A DNA stretch of 64,000 bases from Prorocentrum cordatum (taxonomy: Eukaryota > Sar > Dinophyceae > Prorocentrales > Prorocentraceae): NCBI GenBank assembly GCA_963575745.1, contig CAUYUJ010019337.1, positions 692,287-756,286 on the forward strand, read 5' to 3'. The position numbers and the translations under genes were made by a program. The notes under the pieces were generated by a model. The model was not told the origin of the DNA, ran no database searches, and saw only the letters and a list, made by a program, of their open reading frames with translations. Shown one piece after another: positions 22,801 through 33,180 of this stretch (positions are counted from its first letter, which is position 1; each line of letters starts with the position of its first letter).

Positions 22801-23700
22801 TGCGGCAAGCACAATCACAAGCGGCCTGGAAGTACAAGCAGACAATGCAACAAGTACAAAACAAGCGGCCTGGAAGTACAAGATGATGATGATGATGATG
22901 AAGCGCCTTGAAAGGTCGGCCCTCCCATAACACAAACCTGAGAAGCCACCAATACGCCAAATGCGTAAGGTAGAGAGAGAAAGAAGGCGAAGAAGCAGGA
23001 AAGAATAGAAGCGGAGAATAGGTAAAGCCCAACCCAGGATTGAAACCCAGGATACTGAAAGAAAACATAAATGAAAGACTGTCCAAGATCCCAAATAAAT
23101 CCCACCACTAGGTTCCTCTTGTGTTGAATGAAGATAGAGAAACAGAAGAAAAGGGATGCCCAAATTTGACTAACAAGATCTTGAGTGACAATTGGGTCCC
23201 AACTTTGAAAGCACATGGTCCCAAGGTCTAAAGTAAGAGGTGAAGAAAACTTTCATTAAGTCCCATGAAACCCATTTAACATGAGTAGTGATCAAGGCTG
23301 ATATATATGACTAAAAGAGAATCTGAATGATAAACTGAACGACCCAAGCACGCAATGAAACCAGAAGATACGGAGGCACGCAAGATGAACGGTCAAAGCT
23401 GAATGAGATCCCAACCATGAGAACCCACGCCAGACCTGTCGAGGAATATGTAATATGGATGAATTCAAACTAATATGGAGAACGCAAGGTGGCTGGAATT
23501 GTTTATAACCTTTTGTATTTGCAAACCACCATCGTAGGCGAGCCGCCGACGTTTGAACTGAAATGTCTGAGGACCCTATCCCCAGGACATAAGAAATACA
23601 TGCAAGAAAGACTGAGAAAGACTGAGAGCCCTCCAAGAAGCCGCAGGCCCACGCACCACGGACACCAGAAGATTCCAGTCTAAGGAAGTCCCAGGAGTGC
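22801..23700 (-). other. Unclassified spacer with weak ORFs
   Basis: A GATGAT run lies near 22882-22900, next to repeated GCGGCCTGGAAGTACAAG motifs also seen at 34078-34140 and 35050-35080. The minus-strand frames here are rich in Ser, Phe and Leu, overlap one another and lack recognisable motifs. I see no supported gene. Confidence 0.3.
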
Positions 23701-23703
23701 TCT

Positions 23704-24352
23704 TCAGCCATACCTCCACCGCCACTTCTCCACGAAGAAATCTCCATCCCACCAGTAATCGGACAAGTACCACACAACCGGGTGAGGCCAGCCCGAATCG
23801 GGATCGATCCACGTGTCAAAGTACTCCGTTTTCCACACTTTCGTGTAGACTTCGTCTACTTCGCAGTAGTTCCACATTCCGCCCGAGCCATGGGACCACT
23901 TGAGACGCTTCTTGGCAGCAAGCATGACTGGAAGGCAGCGTTTAGCCATCCACTGGAGTTGAAAGTTTCCCAGCCGTACCAGACAGGAGCTCCAGAAAGG
24001 ATTTGAGGCAAAACGGCTACTGACCCGCAACAAATTCTGTCCAAGGAACTCTACGAACCCTCTCATCGGGACCCCGAACGTTGACATACAGACCATGATA
24101 GCCGCTGTCCCGGCAAGCTTTGAAGTATGGGATTTTGCACCAGTCATATGTGAAATGAGGACCACCAAGGCCCGTCGGTATAAGAAGCCGAGCCGGCAAC
24201 TTGACCACCCTTCGGAATAGTAGCGGGGAGCAGTATGAAAGTGCCTCAAGATCCCGTTTAGATAGGAAGCAGACTTTGCGGTTAGACCTGCAAAGATTCC
24301 CCTGAAAGATAACGTAAGGATCCGGAACCGAAGTACAAGATAACAAATGCAA
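23704..24352 (-). pseudogene. Unrecognised coding-like fragment
   Basis: Two overlapping minus-strand frames look protein-like and differ in composition from the repeats around them. The upstream one (24352-24017) contains LPARLLIPTGLGGPHFTYDW, YFKACRDSGYHGLYVNVRG and WTEFVAG. The downstream one (24249-23704) ends with EVDEVYTKVWKTEYFDTWID and a Trp-rich WYLSDYWWDGDFF. A frameshift between them is likely. The segment occurs once in the window. It could be a captured host transcript or the ORF of another element; I assign no function. Confidence 0.35.
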
Positions 24353-24553
24353 CGAGTACGATCAAAGCAAGCGGCCTATGCACCTGCTCCAATAGGAGCT
24401 GTCTCACTTGACACAACAGAGAACCTGGCACCTATCGTCTGTAGGCCCACGGAGAGGAGGTCGTCGCAGCCGACGAAGTACCCGAAGATATGGGACGGCC
24501 CGTACACGAGATGTACAATGGAGTACGATACGTGTGCGCACAGAAAACCTGGT

Positions 24554-26668
24554 CTTCTGCGTCTTTTGCGAAGGCCGGTTCGAGCTCCCACGGGAGCAGG
24601 CCTAAACACAAAGAACCTAAACAGCGACGCTGTACAGGAAGACAGCGAAGCTGCAAATCTTAAAGCAGAGGTGCATCAAACAGCGAAGCCGCACAGATAT
24701 GCACAAGACTGCCAATAAACTAGACAACAAAGATGATGAAAGAAGCTGCACAAGACAGCAAGAAGCAGTGAGAGACCATACAGTAACCACTGGTTTATAC
24801 AGCGATTACCGTCTCAACACCACTGAGAAAAACACAAAACTAAGAGAACTGAGATAGCGAGTGTGCTTTGACACCATGCCTAAGTGAAACCTGGTCGTGT
24901 GAAAACATGTCTAAGTGAAACCTGGTCGTGTGCTTTGACGCCATGTCCCTACAGCTGGTCCCGCTCATGCAGGCGAGATACACCTCCGTACGAAGGGCGA
25001 ACACGGCAATATAGATCACTAACACAAACAGAAGCATGTGCAATCACTCAATCACTTAATCAATTGGGTGTCCGACCTTGGCCGCCAACTCGCGGTAGTT
25101 CATTACATTGCGACGCATCCATTCATCCTGAAATTTCAACGTCGTACATAGCTTGCGTAACGCTTTTAGGAACGAGTCTGTGGTGCATAAAGTCTCTGAT
25201 ATCCGTCGACATATGGGTCATGTTGGCTATCGGGCCAAGTCTCGCGCGCCCCCACAGAAGCGCATCAAGCAACACAGCTTTTTCCTCGGCACCCGAGGCC
25301 ATAAGGCGATACTGCGTGGCAGCCGTGAAAGAGTAAACGAGCTTTACCCAGCCAGACTTGCGGAAACAGTATTTCCTGATCCTTAAACTGCACGCCAACT
25401 GATACAAATAGTCTGCATGGCCACGTTTCTCCTCGTCCTCCGTCACTGCTGTACTCACAACTGCATTAGATAAACTCCCAGTCGTGGAACTCCCCAGTGC
25501 ATCAGATGAACTCCAAACTGCGGAACTCCCAACTGCAGAACTCCCAACCACAGAATCTGACCGAATCCTGCGGTCAGCCTCCGTTGAACTCCCAACTGCA
25601 ACAGCAGAACTCCAAGTCATGGAACTCCCTACTGCATCAGCTGAACTCCAAACCACGGTACTCCCAACTGCAGAACTCCAAGCTGTTGAACTCCCAACTG
25701 CATCAACAACTGCATCAGCGGAACTCCGAACTGTAGAACTTCCTACTGCACTCCGAACTGTGGAACTCCCGACTGCACTGGAACTCCCAACTGCAGAAGC
25801 ATCACCCTGATCAGCGCGCACTCGATGACACTCCTCCTTCTCCTCCTCACCAACAAAGAGAACACAAATATCAGTCTGAGTCCCACACGCTATGTGAACA
25901 CCTGGATCTGTCTGAGTCCCACAATCGGCCAGCCAATTCAACAGCATCCATATCAGTCTGTGTTCCACAAGTGTCCTCAACCCACTCCTCTTCCTCAGAA
26001 TCGTCCGAGCAGAAATTCCGATAATATCTGGGCGCGCAAATGCCCGCGCGAACAAGGCACGACGGATCTGGCATCCGAGCCGTGGACCACAAACGATACC
26101 TGACACGTTTCGCCCGCAGGCGGCGCAACTTCGATTGAGAAACTTTGACACCATGCCCATACAGCTGGTCTCGCTCATGCAGGCGAAACTCACCTCCGTA
26201 CGAAGGGCGAACACGGCAATATAGATCACTAACACACACTTCGACCGTAGACAAACGAGCAGACAAACAAGCGAGAAACTCGGAAGTATACAACGCCGTA
26301 TCTGTCCAATCTGAAGCAACAGAATCCGCGCCTGACAATTCAGATGAAAAAAACTCCATATATAAAACGTGGACTCGCTCAACAAGAAGAAGGCAAAGCA
26401 CAAGCAATAACTAGATGGACAGTTGAGATAACCAAGGAAAATGCTGTTCCAACGATACTCCGACAATCTCAACAACAATGTGCACTCCGACGACAATGGG
26501 CGTGGACAGGCCTTCGACAATCAATGAGAGTGTACGGTACTCAGGCAAAACAGACACTGAAGCACCGTGCACGGTAAACAGAACCAAACACCAGGCACGG
26601 CACAATGCCGCTCGAGGAGGCCTCCGACGGGCCAGGTCGCCGCTGAGAGCCCGAGGAGGGACAGCAGC
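24554..26668 (-). mobile_element. E4: repeat-protein retroelement with 8-bp target duplication
   Basis: The unit lies between AACCTGGT at 24546-24553 and AACCTGGT at 26669-26676. On the minus strand it starts with GCTGCTGTCCCTCCTCGGG and the CTCGAG-containing leader shared with LINE D (56952-56883) and E5 (41278-41215). Then come the ORF and a 3' end with CAGCTTCGCTG mini-hairpins, GAGCTCCCACGGGAGC and a terminal AAGACGCAGAAGACC. The layout fits a LINE-mobilised transcript. Confidence 0.75.
25123..26359 (-). pseudogene. E4 repeat-rich protein, frameshifted
   Basis: The frame starts at ATG 26359 (MEFFSSELSG), homologous to the E5 start. It encodes VSDLYCRVRPS, KVSQSKLRRLRAKRVRYRLW and an acidic DDSEEEEW segment followed by CGTQTD. 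A deletion relative to E5 near 25935 shifts the frame; the other frame continues with further GTQTD motifs, EEKEECHRVRADQGDAS, many short AVGSS/TVRSS repeats and LRIRKYCFRKS. The C-terminal about 70 residues (QYRLMASGAEEKAVLLDALL onward) differ from E5. No known family is recognised. Confidence 0.55.
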
Positions 26669-26676
26669 AACCTGGT

Positions 26677-26873
26677 ATTTTGCGTCTTTTGCGAAGGCCG
26701 GTTCGAGCTCCCATGGGAGCAGGCCTAAACACAAAGAACCTAAACAGCGAAGCTGTACAGGAAGACAGCGAAGCTGCAAAGATTAAAGCAGAGGTGCATC
26801 AAACAGCGAAGCTGTACAGATATGCACAAGACTGCCAATACGCGAGAAGACAAATAAGAATAGAAAGAAGGAA
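26677..26873 (-). mobile_element. 197-bp 5'-truncated tail insertion
   Basis: GCAACCTGGT occurs at 26667-26676 and again at 26874-26883, flanking 197 bp of 3' tail (GAGCTCCCATGGGAGC hairpin, four CAGCGAAGCTG-type mini-hairpins, terminal GACGCAAAATACC). Removing it and one repeat gives GGGACAGCAGCAACCTGGTCACCGCC, the arrangement seen at 56943-56968. This is an empty-site comparison inside the same window and establishes a 10-bp target duplication. Confidence 0.85.
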
Positions 26874-26883
26874 GCAACCTGGT

Positions 26884-27221
26884 CACCGCCGGGAACCTCG
26901 TAGAGCTCCTTGCACGCGTAAGATTGCTCAGAATCGAAAGAGAGAGCTTCTGGAAGCATTTCTCGAAAAAGATCAAAATTCATGTTTTTTTATGTCGACG
27001 TGAGGTTGGTTTCGCCAAGTGTTTTGATAGTAAAAGTGTGCCTACAGAGCTCATATTAAGACGCAGAGGCTCTTATAGTCGTCTACAGGTGCGCAAAATC
27101 TGCTTTCTTAAAATGAATTGTCAAATATCTTTCAAATTTTAGCAAAACCGACCCAAAGTCATCACATCTTCTTTTCTGGCCGGGTCGACCAACCGGGAGC
27201 CGGCGGCAAACCGTCAACCTT
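26884..27221. repeat. HT module (hairpin plus inverted-end element)
   Basis: The right half of the HT hairpin and ACCTCGTAGAGCTCC are followed by a body with TGTTTTGATAGTAA, AGCTCATATTAAGACGCAGA, CAGGTGCG and TCTTTCAAAT, ending at a GGGTCGACCAAC junction where the next hairpin begins. The same body recurs at 32860, 33000, 38650, 41320, 42000, 49400 and 56980. No ORF is conserved. Confidence 0.65.
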
Positions 27222-27368
27222 GGTTTTTGAGTTTGAGTCAGGGCGCGGACAGCTGTGACAGCTGAGCCCTAAGACTCCCAAACGGAGCACAGGGTAGCTA
27301 GAGAAGGCATCTCTTATCATCACACTGCCGAGCCACTGAGGCATAGGCATCGGAATAGGATGCAGGAA
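27222..27368 (-). mobile_element. 5'-truncated copy of the E1/E3 3' end
   Basis: About 145 bp match 284-425 and the corresponding E3 segment, including the CAGCTGTCACAGCTG hairpin. The copy is inserted at CGTCAACCTTGG and joined at its truncated end to AAACTCGTAGAGCTTCC, replacing the right half of the HT hairpin. Confidence 0.7.
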
Positions 27369-29450
27369 ACTCGTAGAGCTTCCTCGTGAAATGCGGGCGC
27401 GGCAATCTCGCACTGCGCGCGCGAGGGCGCGGTCTCATGGAGGACGACGTGGAGGAGAAGAAGGGGTGAAGGAAAAGCATATCTGGAAAAACAAAAACAG
27501 ACATACCAGACCGAGTTCAGGCGTCTGGACACTGCGAGCTAGCGCCCCTCTTCATTCCTTCCGATTGCTGCGCCGAACAGCGTAAAAAAACACCATCATT
27601 TTAAAAAAGCAGAGTATAAATAGTTGCTCAGCCCCAGCGCTGATAACAGACCGAGTTCATGCGTTTAGATACTTTAAACTAGCGCGCCGGATTAGTTCCT
27701 TCCAATTGCTGCGCCAAACAGCTCTGTAGCTCGTCCGCAGCTCGATTTAAGTCAAGCAAAACCATTTCGATGTATAAAAAATTAACAAAGTACGGATACT
27801 TTTCCAGACCCAGCGCTGATAACAGATCGAATTCAGGCGTCTAGATACTTTGACGAGCGCGCCCGATGATTTCCTTCCGAATGCTCTGCCGAACAGCTCT
27901 GTAGCTCATCTGCAGCTCGAGTTAAGTCAAGAAAACCATCACCATCTCGAAAAAAAAACCGAGTAGGAATAATACGTCGGCCCCGCGCTGATAGCAACCC
28001 AAGGTCAGGCGTCTAGATAATTTAAACCATCACGCCTGCTGATGTCCTCACGATGACTGTGCCGAACAGCTCTGTAGCTCATCTGCAGCTCGAGGTAAGT
28101 CAAGAAAATCATTATCATTTCAAACTATTAGCAGAGTACGAATAGTGTTTCAGCCCCTGCACTGATAGCAGACTGATTTCAGGCGTCTAGCTAGTTTAAG
28201 CTAGCGCGCCTGATGATTTCCGTCCGATTGCTGTGCCAAACAGCTCTGTAGCTTGACCTGCAACTCGAGTTAAGTCCAGAAAACCATCACCATCTCAAAA
28301 AAATAGCTGAGTACGAATAGTTTTTCGTCTCCAGGGCTGATAACAGACAGAGCTCAGGCGTCTAGATACTTTAAACTAGCGCGCCGGATGATTTCCTTCC
28401 GATTGATGTGCCGAAGAGCTATGTAGGTCATCTGCAGCTCGAGCTAAATCAAGAAACTCTTCATCATCTCAAAAGAAATTATTAGAGCACACATAACTTC
28501 GCGGACCTGGCTCGAGTAGCAGACCGAGTTGAGACATTTGGATACTTGAGACGAACGCGCCTGACGACTCTAGATCGATTACGTGCACCTACCAGCTCTG
28601 TAGCTAACCTACAGCTCGAGTTAAGTAGAGAAAACCATCAGCACCTGTCAAGATGACACGAAACAGCCGATCCCGCCTGAGTGCTTTCTGGCAGTAATAG
28701 GTACCGGATCGAGCTGAGATTAAAACGGCGAGCAGCAATAAGATCGAATCTGAAAGGAAAAATATTAGAGCTCTAACGAATGTTGAAATTCCGAGAAATC
28801 GAATATAAACCGAACAACATTTTGCAAAACTTCCGACGGGATTGTTTTGCCGGCTAGCCCCCCAGCGCGCCGGAATTATTCTTGTAGCTTCGCCGCTAAA
28901 GCTCTTAGGGAAGCTTTACGAGTCATTCCGATTGCTGCGCCGAAGAGCTCTGTAGCGCATCTGCAGATAGAGTTCAGTCGAGAAATTCAGTATCATCTCC
29001 AGAAGAATCAGTAGAGCACGAATAACTTCGAGGACCTAGCTCGAGTAGCATACCGAGTTCAGACCTCTGGATACTTCAGACGAACGTGCCCGACGGCTAT
29101 AAATCGATTAGATGTGCCTACCAGCTCTGTAGCTGTCCTACAGCTCGAGTTAAGTACAGGAAACCGACAGCACCTGTCAAGATGACACAAAACAGCCGAT
29201 CCCGCCGGAGTGCTTTTTGGCAGTAATAAGTACCGGATCGAACTGAGATTACGGCGAGCGGGAATATGATCAAAGATGGGAGAAGGGGGGAATACAGCTC
29301 TAACGAATATTCAAAATTCGAGTAATCGAATTTGAATGCGAGCAAGAAATATGCAAAACTTCCTACGATATTTTGTTTGCCAACGAGCCCCCCAGCGCGC
29401 CAGAATTATTCTTCTAGCTTCACCGCTACGAATCACTTTGCAGCGCTCAA
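27369..29450. repeat. Long degenerate about 176-bp satellite block
   Basis: About nine or ten units each contain a GAGTAxGAATAGTTTTTC-like box, an AGCAGACCGAGTTCAGGCGTCTAGATACT-like region and a CTGTAGCTCATCTGCAGCTCGAG-like hairpin. Two copies of the terminal unit (TTTTGGCAGTAATAGGTACC with GAGCGGGAATAAGATCGA) occur near 28690 and 29220, each followed by a worn TCTTAGGGAAGCT end. This suggests two fused elements. No gene. Confidence 0.65.
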
Positions 29451-29637
29451 GGAGCTATCCAGGAATGACCACAGCCAGCACAGCCGCCTGAGGAGGCGCG
29501 CACGGTCGTCGTTCTCGTCGTCGCGCGGGCCCCCCCCCTCTCTGTCCCCTCCCCTGCTGTTTTCCATCTCTCTTTCTTTCTCTGTCTTTCTATGTATGTT
29601 TCTCTCTCTCTCTCTCTCTCTTTCTCCTCTCTCTTTT

Positions 29638-29716
<79 letters not shown>

Positions 29717-29741
29717 CTCTCTCTCTCCCTCTCTCTTTTTT

Positions 29742-29780
<39 letters not shown>

Positions 29781-30100
29781 TCCCGCTTCTTCTCTCGTTT
29801 CCGCTCCCCTCTGCTCTTTCTGCTGCTCCCGTTTCTGCGCTCCCTCCTGCTTGCTTTCGCTCCTGATCCACCTTCTACTCCCGCTGCTGCCCCCACTCCC
29901 GCTCCCGCTCCCGCTCCTTCTCCTCCTCATTATTAGTATTATCCTTCGACTCCTTCTTCTTATTCTCCTTCTTCTCCTCCCTCTCCTTCTTCTCCTTCTC
30001 CTGCTTCTCTACTCTTTCTGTTTTTTTTTTTCTCGATATTGCTTTGGCTTTTCCTGTTTTTCCTTACTTCCCTCCTTCCTCCCCCTCGCACTGGGCGCCG
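29451..30100. repeat. Polypyrimidine tract with CT microsatellite
   Basis: The plus strand is almost entirely pyrimidine from about 29528 to 30060. Interrupted CT dinucleotide runs span 29598-29780, followed by TCCCGC/TTCTCC-type repeats. Reading frames through it encode only low-complexity Ser/Leu or Arg/Glu and are not genes. It interrupts a satellite element just before an HT hairpin at 30096-30130. Confidence 0.8.
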
Positions 30101-31363
30101 GCGGTAAACCGTCAACCTTTCTTACCGCCGGGGACTCGTAGAGCTTCCTGAGCACACATAATGTCAAAAAATAGGAGAGAACAAATAGTTTTTCAGCCCG
30201 GGCGATTTCAGACCTCTCGATGCAACGGCCGAACGCCCCTGATACTTCTGGATCGTTTTCTGTGCGCACCAGCTCGTAGCTCTCCGACAGCCCGAGTTCA
30301 GGACAGAAAAGAAGCAACATATGCCAAGAAAACTTGAAGAATACGAGTAGTTTTGCGGACCTAGCCCGAGTAGCAAACCCAGTGCAGACCTCTGGATGGA
30401 ATTAACGAACGCGCATAATGATTTCGAAACAGTTTCTGTACGCATTTGCTCTGTAGCTATTTTACAGCCCAAGTTACTTGCGGAAATCGACAGCACCTCT
30501 CAAGATGACTCGAACAATACGAATAGTTTCGCGAACCTAGCGCAAGTAGCAGACCGATTCCAGACCTCTGAATGTAATAGGGGAACGCGCCTGAAGTCTC
30601 CGAATCGATTCCTGCAATTATCAGCCCTATAGCCCCCTACAGCCCGAGTTAAGTGCAGAAAATCGAGAGCACCTCTCAAGATGACTCGAACAATACAAAT
30701 AGCTTCGCGAACCTAGCTCGAGTAGCAGACCGAGTTCAGACCTCTTCATGCGACAGGCGGACGCCTCATATCTATAAACCTATTCCTATTAGCATCAGCC
30801 CGGTAGCCCCCCTACAGCCCGAGTTAAGTGAAGAGAACCGACAGCACCTCTCAAGATGACTCGAACAGTACAAATAGTTTCGCGGACCTAGCTCGGGCAG
30901 CAGACCGAGTTCAGAGCTCTGGATTCATCAGACAAACGCGCCTCATTATTCTGAATCCGTTCCTGTAAGTATCACCTCTGTAGCTGTCCTATAGCTCGAG
31001 TTAGGTACAAAAAACCGAGAACGTCTGTCGAGATGACCAGAAACGGCCCATCCCGCCGCAGTGCTTTTTGGCAGTACTATCTACCCGATCGACCTGAGAT
31101 TAAGACGGCGAGCGGGAATCATATCGAATATCACGGGAAAAAATACTAGCTCTAACGAATGGTTGAATTTCGAGAACAAAATGTTCAACCGACCAAAAGT
31201 CATAACAAAAGTCCGTCGAGATTTGTCATGCACACTAGCTCTCTGGCGCCCCAAAATTACTCTTAAGCTTCCAGCAACTAGCTAAGGGAAGCTCTACGAG
31301 TTGCTAGCTCCACCCCACGCTGAAATTCCGCTAGCTCATCGATGCCGAAGAGCTCTACGAGGT
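30101..31363. repeat. Satellite element with HT hairpin head and inverted ends
   Basis: The head is the hairpin GGCGGTAA with TTACCGCC around a CCGTCAACC loop, then GGGACTCGTAGAGCTTCC. Four or five about 176-bp units follow, then the terminal unit (TTTTTGGCAGTACTATCTACC), the TCTTAAGCTTCCAGCAACTAG segment and the inverted end GGGAAGCTCTACGAGTTGCT (31286-31305). A 60-bp HT tail (31306-31363) closes the nested insertion at GAGGT then ACT. Confidence 0.7.
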
Positions 31364-32157
31364 ACTTCGAAAGTTACTAACTCTATGATGATCGACGGGG
31401 AATGGTGTGAAGACCGCAGTAAGTGGAAGGAGGACATGACGAGGATGGTCAGGGCTAAGCACTCTAAGTCGGAACGTCTTGCTATTAACTTGGCGACTCT
31501 GGAGCAGCTTCGGGTTCAAGCTGATGTGGCACGCGCGTGCAGCACTCACACTTCTTCTCCTATTACCATGCATGTTCTCTGTCGTGCTCGTTCGAGGCTT
31601 CGTGAAGGCAAAGCTGTAGGTGCTGACGGGATAAATGCACGCATGTTACGTTCTTTGTCCTGGGAAGCCCTACGTGTGGTGCTAGACTGCTTCCAGCGAC
31701 GCTTCTGTCGAATGGCGGAAACACCTGAGTCCTGGAAGTTCATTCGTGCATCTATTATGTTGAAGAACGGGAAGAAAAAGAAGTTCGATGAGAGTCGTAC
31801 ACTTGCTGCGACTTCTGTTGTTAACAAATGGTATATGGGCTGCTTGTGTATTCTACTCAATTTGCATTTGGCGTCTATTGCTCCTGTTGAGTGCTTGTAT
31901 GGCTTTCAGCAAGGTCGCAGGAGACATGAGGTGACATCGGGTTTGAAGGCGATGTGTAGACATGCCAGGTTGCGGGGGGAGGAAGAGAATGTCGTTTTTG
32001 TTTTTTTTCCGATGTTGCCACTGCATACGATTCGCTCACTGTCCAAGTTGCTTCTTCTACGCTTGAACGTCTGGGTGTGGATGTTGGGCTTCGGTATGCT
32101 CTCATTGAGAATTCTGTCGGAAAGGAGGCGGTCTTCCAATTTGAGGGCGTCTGCACT
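31364..32157 (+). pseudogene. LINE C reverse transcriptase N-terminal half
   Basis: Continuing the LINE C frame after the insertion: MMIDGEWCEDRSKWKEDM, RLREGKAVGADGINARML (RT fingers), LSWEALRVVLDCFQ, ESWKFIRASIML, WYMGCLCILL and CLYGFQQGRRRHEVTSGLK. A T-run near 31999-32010 shifts the frame; the next frame carries motif A as DVATAYDSLTVQVAS and EAVFQFEGVCT. It ends after ACT 32155-32157, where an HT hairpin has been inserted. The catalytic WADN box would lie beyond this break. Confidence 0.8.
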
Positions 32158-33180
32158 GGGAACCGGCGGTAAACCGTCAACCAGGTTACAGCCGGGGCCC
32201 TCGTAGAGCTCGTTTTTCGCACGGCGCTCCTCGGTATACATGAAGGAAGAGTCTGGGGCAAGACCCAAAAAAGTAGAAAAATCATTATTTTATGTTTTTA
32301 TCTACCCAAGTGTTTTGATAGTAATACTGCACCTACGGACCTGAGAATTGGACTGGCAGATGCGGCATAACCCGCTACAGGTGCGAAAAATCTGCTTTCT
32401 CAAAATGAATGGTTAGATATCTTTCAAATCTTAGCAAAACCGACCCAAAGTTATCACATTGTCCTATCTGGCCGGGTCGATCAACGGCGCCGGCGGTGAA
32501 CCGTCAACCTGGTCTTTTGCGTCTTTTGCGAAGACTGGTTCGAGCTCCCATGGGAGCAGGCCTAAACACAAAGAACCTAAACAGCGAAGCTGTACAGGAA
32601 GACAGCGAAGCTGCAAAGATTAAAGCAGACGCGCATCAAATAGCGAAGCTGCACAGATATGCACAAGACTGCCAATACACGAGAAGACGACTAAGAATAG
32701 AAAGAGGGAAGCAAAGCAGTGCGAGACCATGCAGTAACCACATATAGCGATTACCGTCTCAGCACCATTGAAAATAAAAGCAGTGAGAGACCATACAGTA
32801 ACCACTGGTTTGCGTACAGTACCAAATAAAAGCAATGAGATACCATGCAATTAAGCCGGGAACCTCGTAGAGCTCCTTCCACGCGGAAAGTGCTCAGAGT
32901 CGAAAGAGAGAGCTTCTGGAGGCATTTCTCGAAAAAATGAACATTCATCTTTGTCATGTCGAGATGAAGTTGGTTCCTCCAAGTGTTTTGATAGTAAATT
33001 TGCGCCTAAAGAGCTCATATTAAGACGCAGAGGCCCTCATAGTCGTTTGCAGGTGCGAGAAATCTGCTTTCTCAAAATGAATGGTCAGATATCTCTCAAA
33101 TCTTAGCAAAACCGACCAAAAGTTAACACTTTGTCCTTTCTGGCCGGGTCGGCCAACTGGCGCCGGCGGTGAACCGTCAA
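32158..33180. repeat. HT modules enclosing a retroelement tail
   Basis: An HT head at 32158-32210 and a body to 32495 are followed by a second head (32493-32512) carrying a minus-strand tail at AACCTGGT (about 32515-32845; GAGCTCCCATGGGAGC hairpin and CAGCGAAGCTG repeats). The right half GCCGGGAACCTCGTAGAGCTCC (32854-32876) and another HT body run to 33160. No gene is supported. Confidence 0.6.

Larger units (their letters stand above)
21916..31363. mobile_element. 9,448-bp nested insertion bounded by ACT repeats
   Basis: The LINE C frame stops being homologous after ACT at 21913-21915 and resumes after ACT at 31364-31366. Using one ACT gives RDGVKT then SKVTNSMMIDG, the same length and alignment as LINE D (RDGVRRRPVITHMYVDG) and LINE B. 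The insertion therefore starts with GGCGCTAGCGGTGAACCGTC, ends with GAGCTCTACGAGGT, and duplicated 3 bp. Inside are retroelement tails, E4, a coding-like fragment, satellite blocks and a polypyrimidine tract, so it grew by later insertions. Confidence 0.85.
19200..32157 (+). mobile_element. LINE C, split by a nested insertion
   Basis: A third LINE lineage with leader, ORF1 (19492-20757), endonuclease and linker (20758-21915), then an insertion (21916-31363), then RT (31364-32157). It stops at a second ACT junction inside the RT domain (32155-32157), where another HT hairpin begins. The remainder of RT and the RNase H are not in the window after this point, so they may lie beyond 64 kb or be lost. 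Confidence 0.75.

Noticed and set aside
22721-23216. Hydrophobic minus-strand frames with Phe/Leu runs
   Set aside because: Three overlapping frames look equally hydrophobic because the DNA is skewed; there is no conserved motif or copy elsewhere.
29332-30141. 269-codon Leu/Ser-rich open frame and Arg/Glu-rich frames on the other strand
   Set aside because: They are translations of a CT microsatellite and polypyrimidine tract with no conserved flanks.
21916-31363. The insertion as a spliceosomal intron or introner
   Set aside because: On the LINE sense strand the ends are GGCGC and GAGGT, without GT-AG or GC-AG borders at the frame-restoring positions, and the host sequence is itself a decayed LINE.
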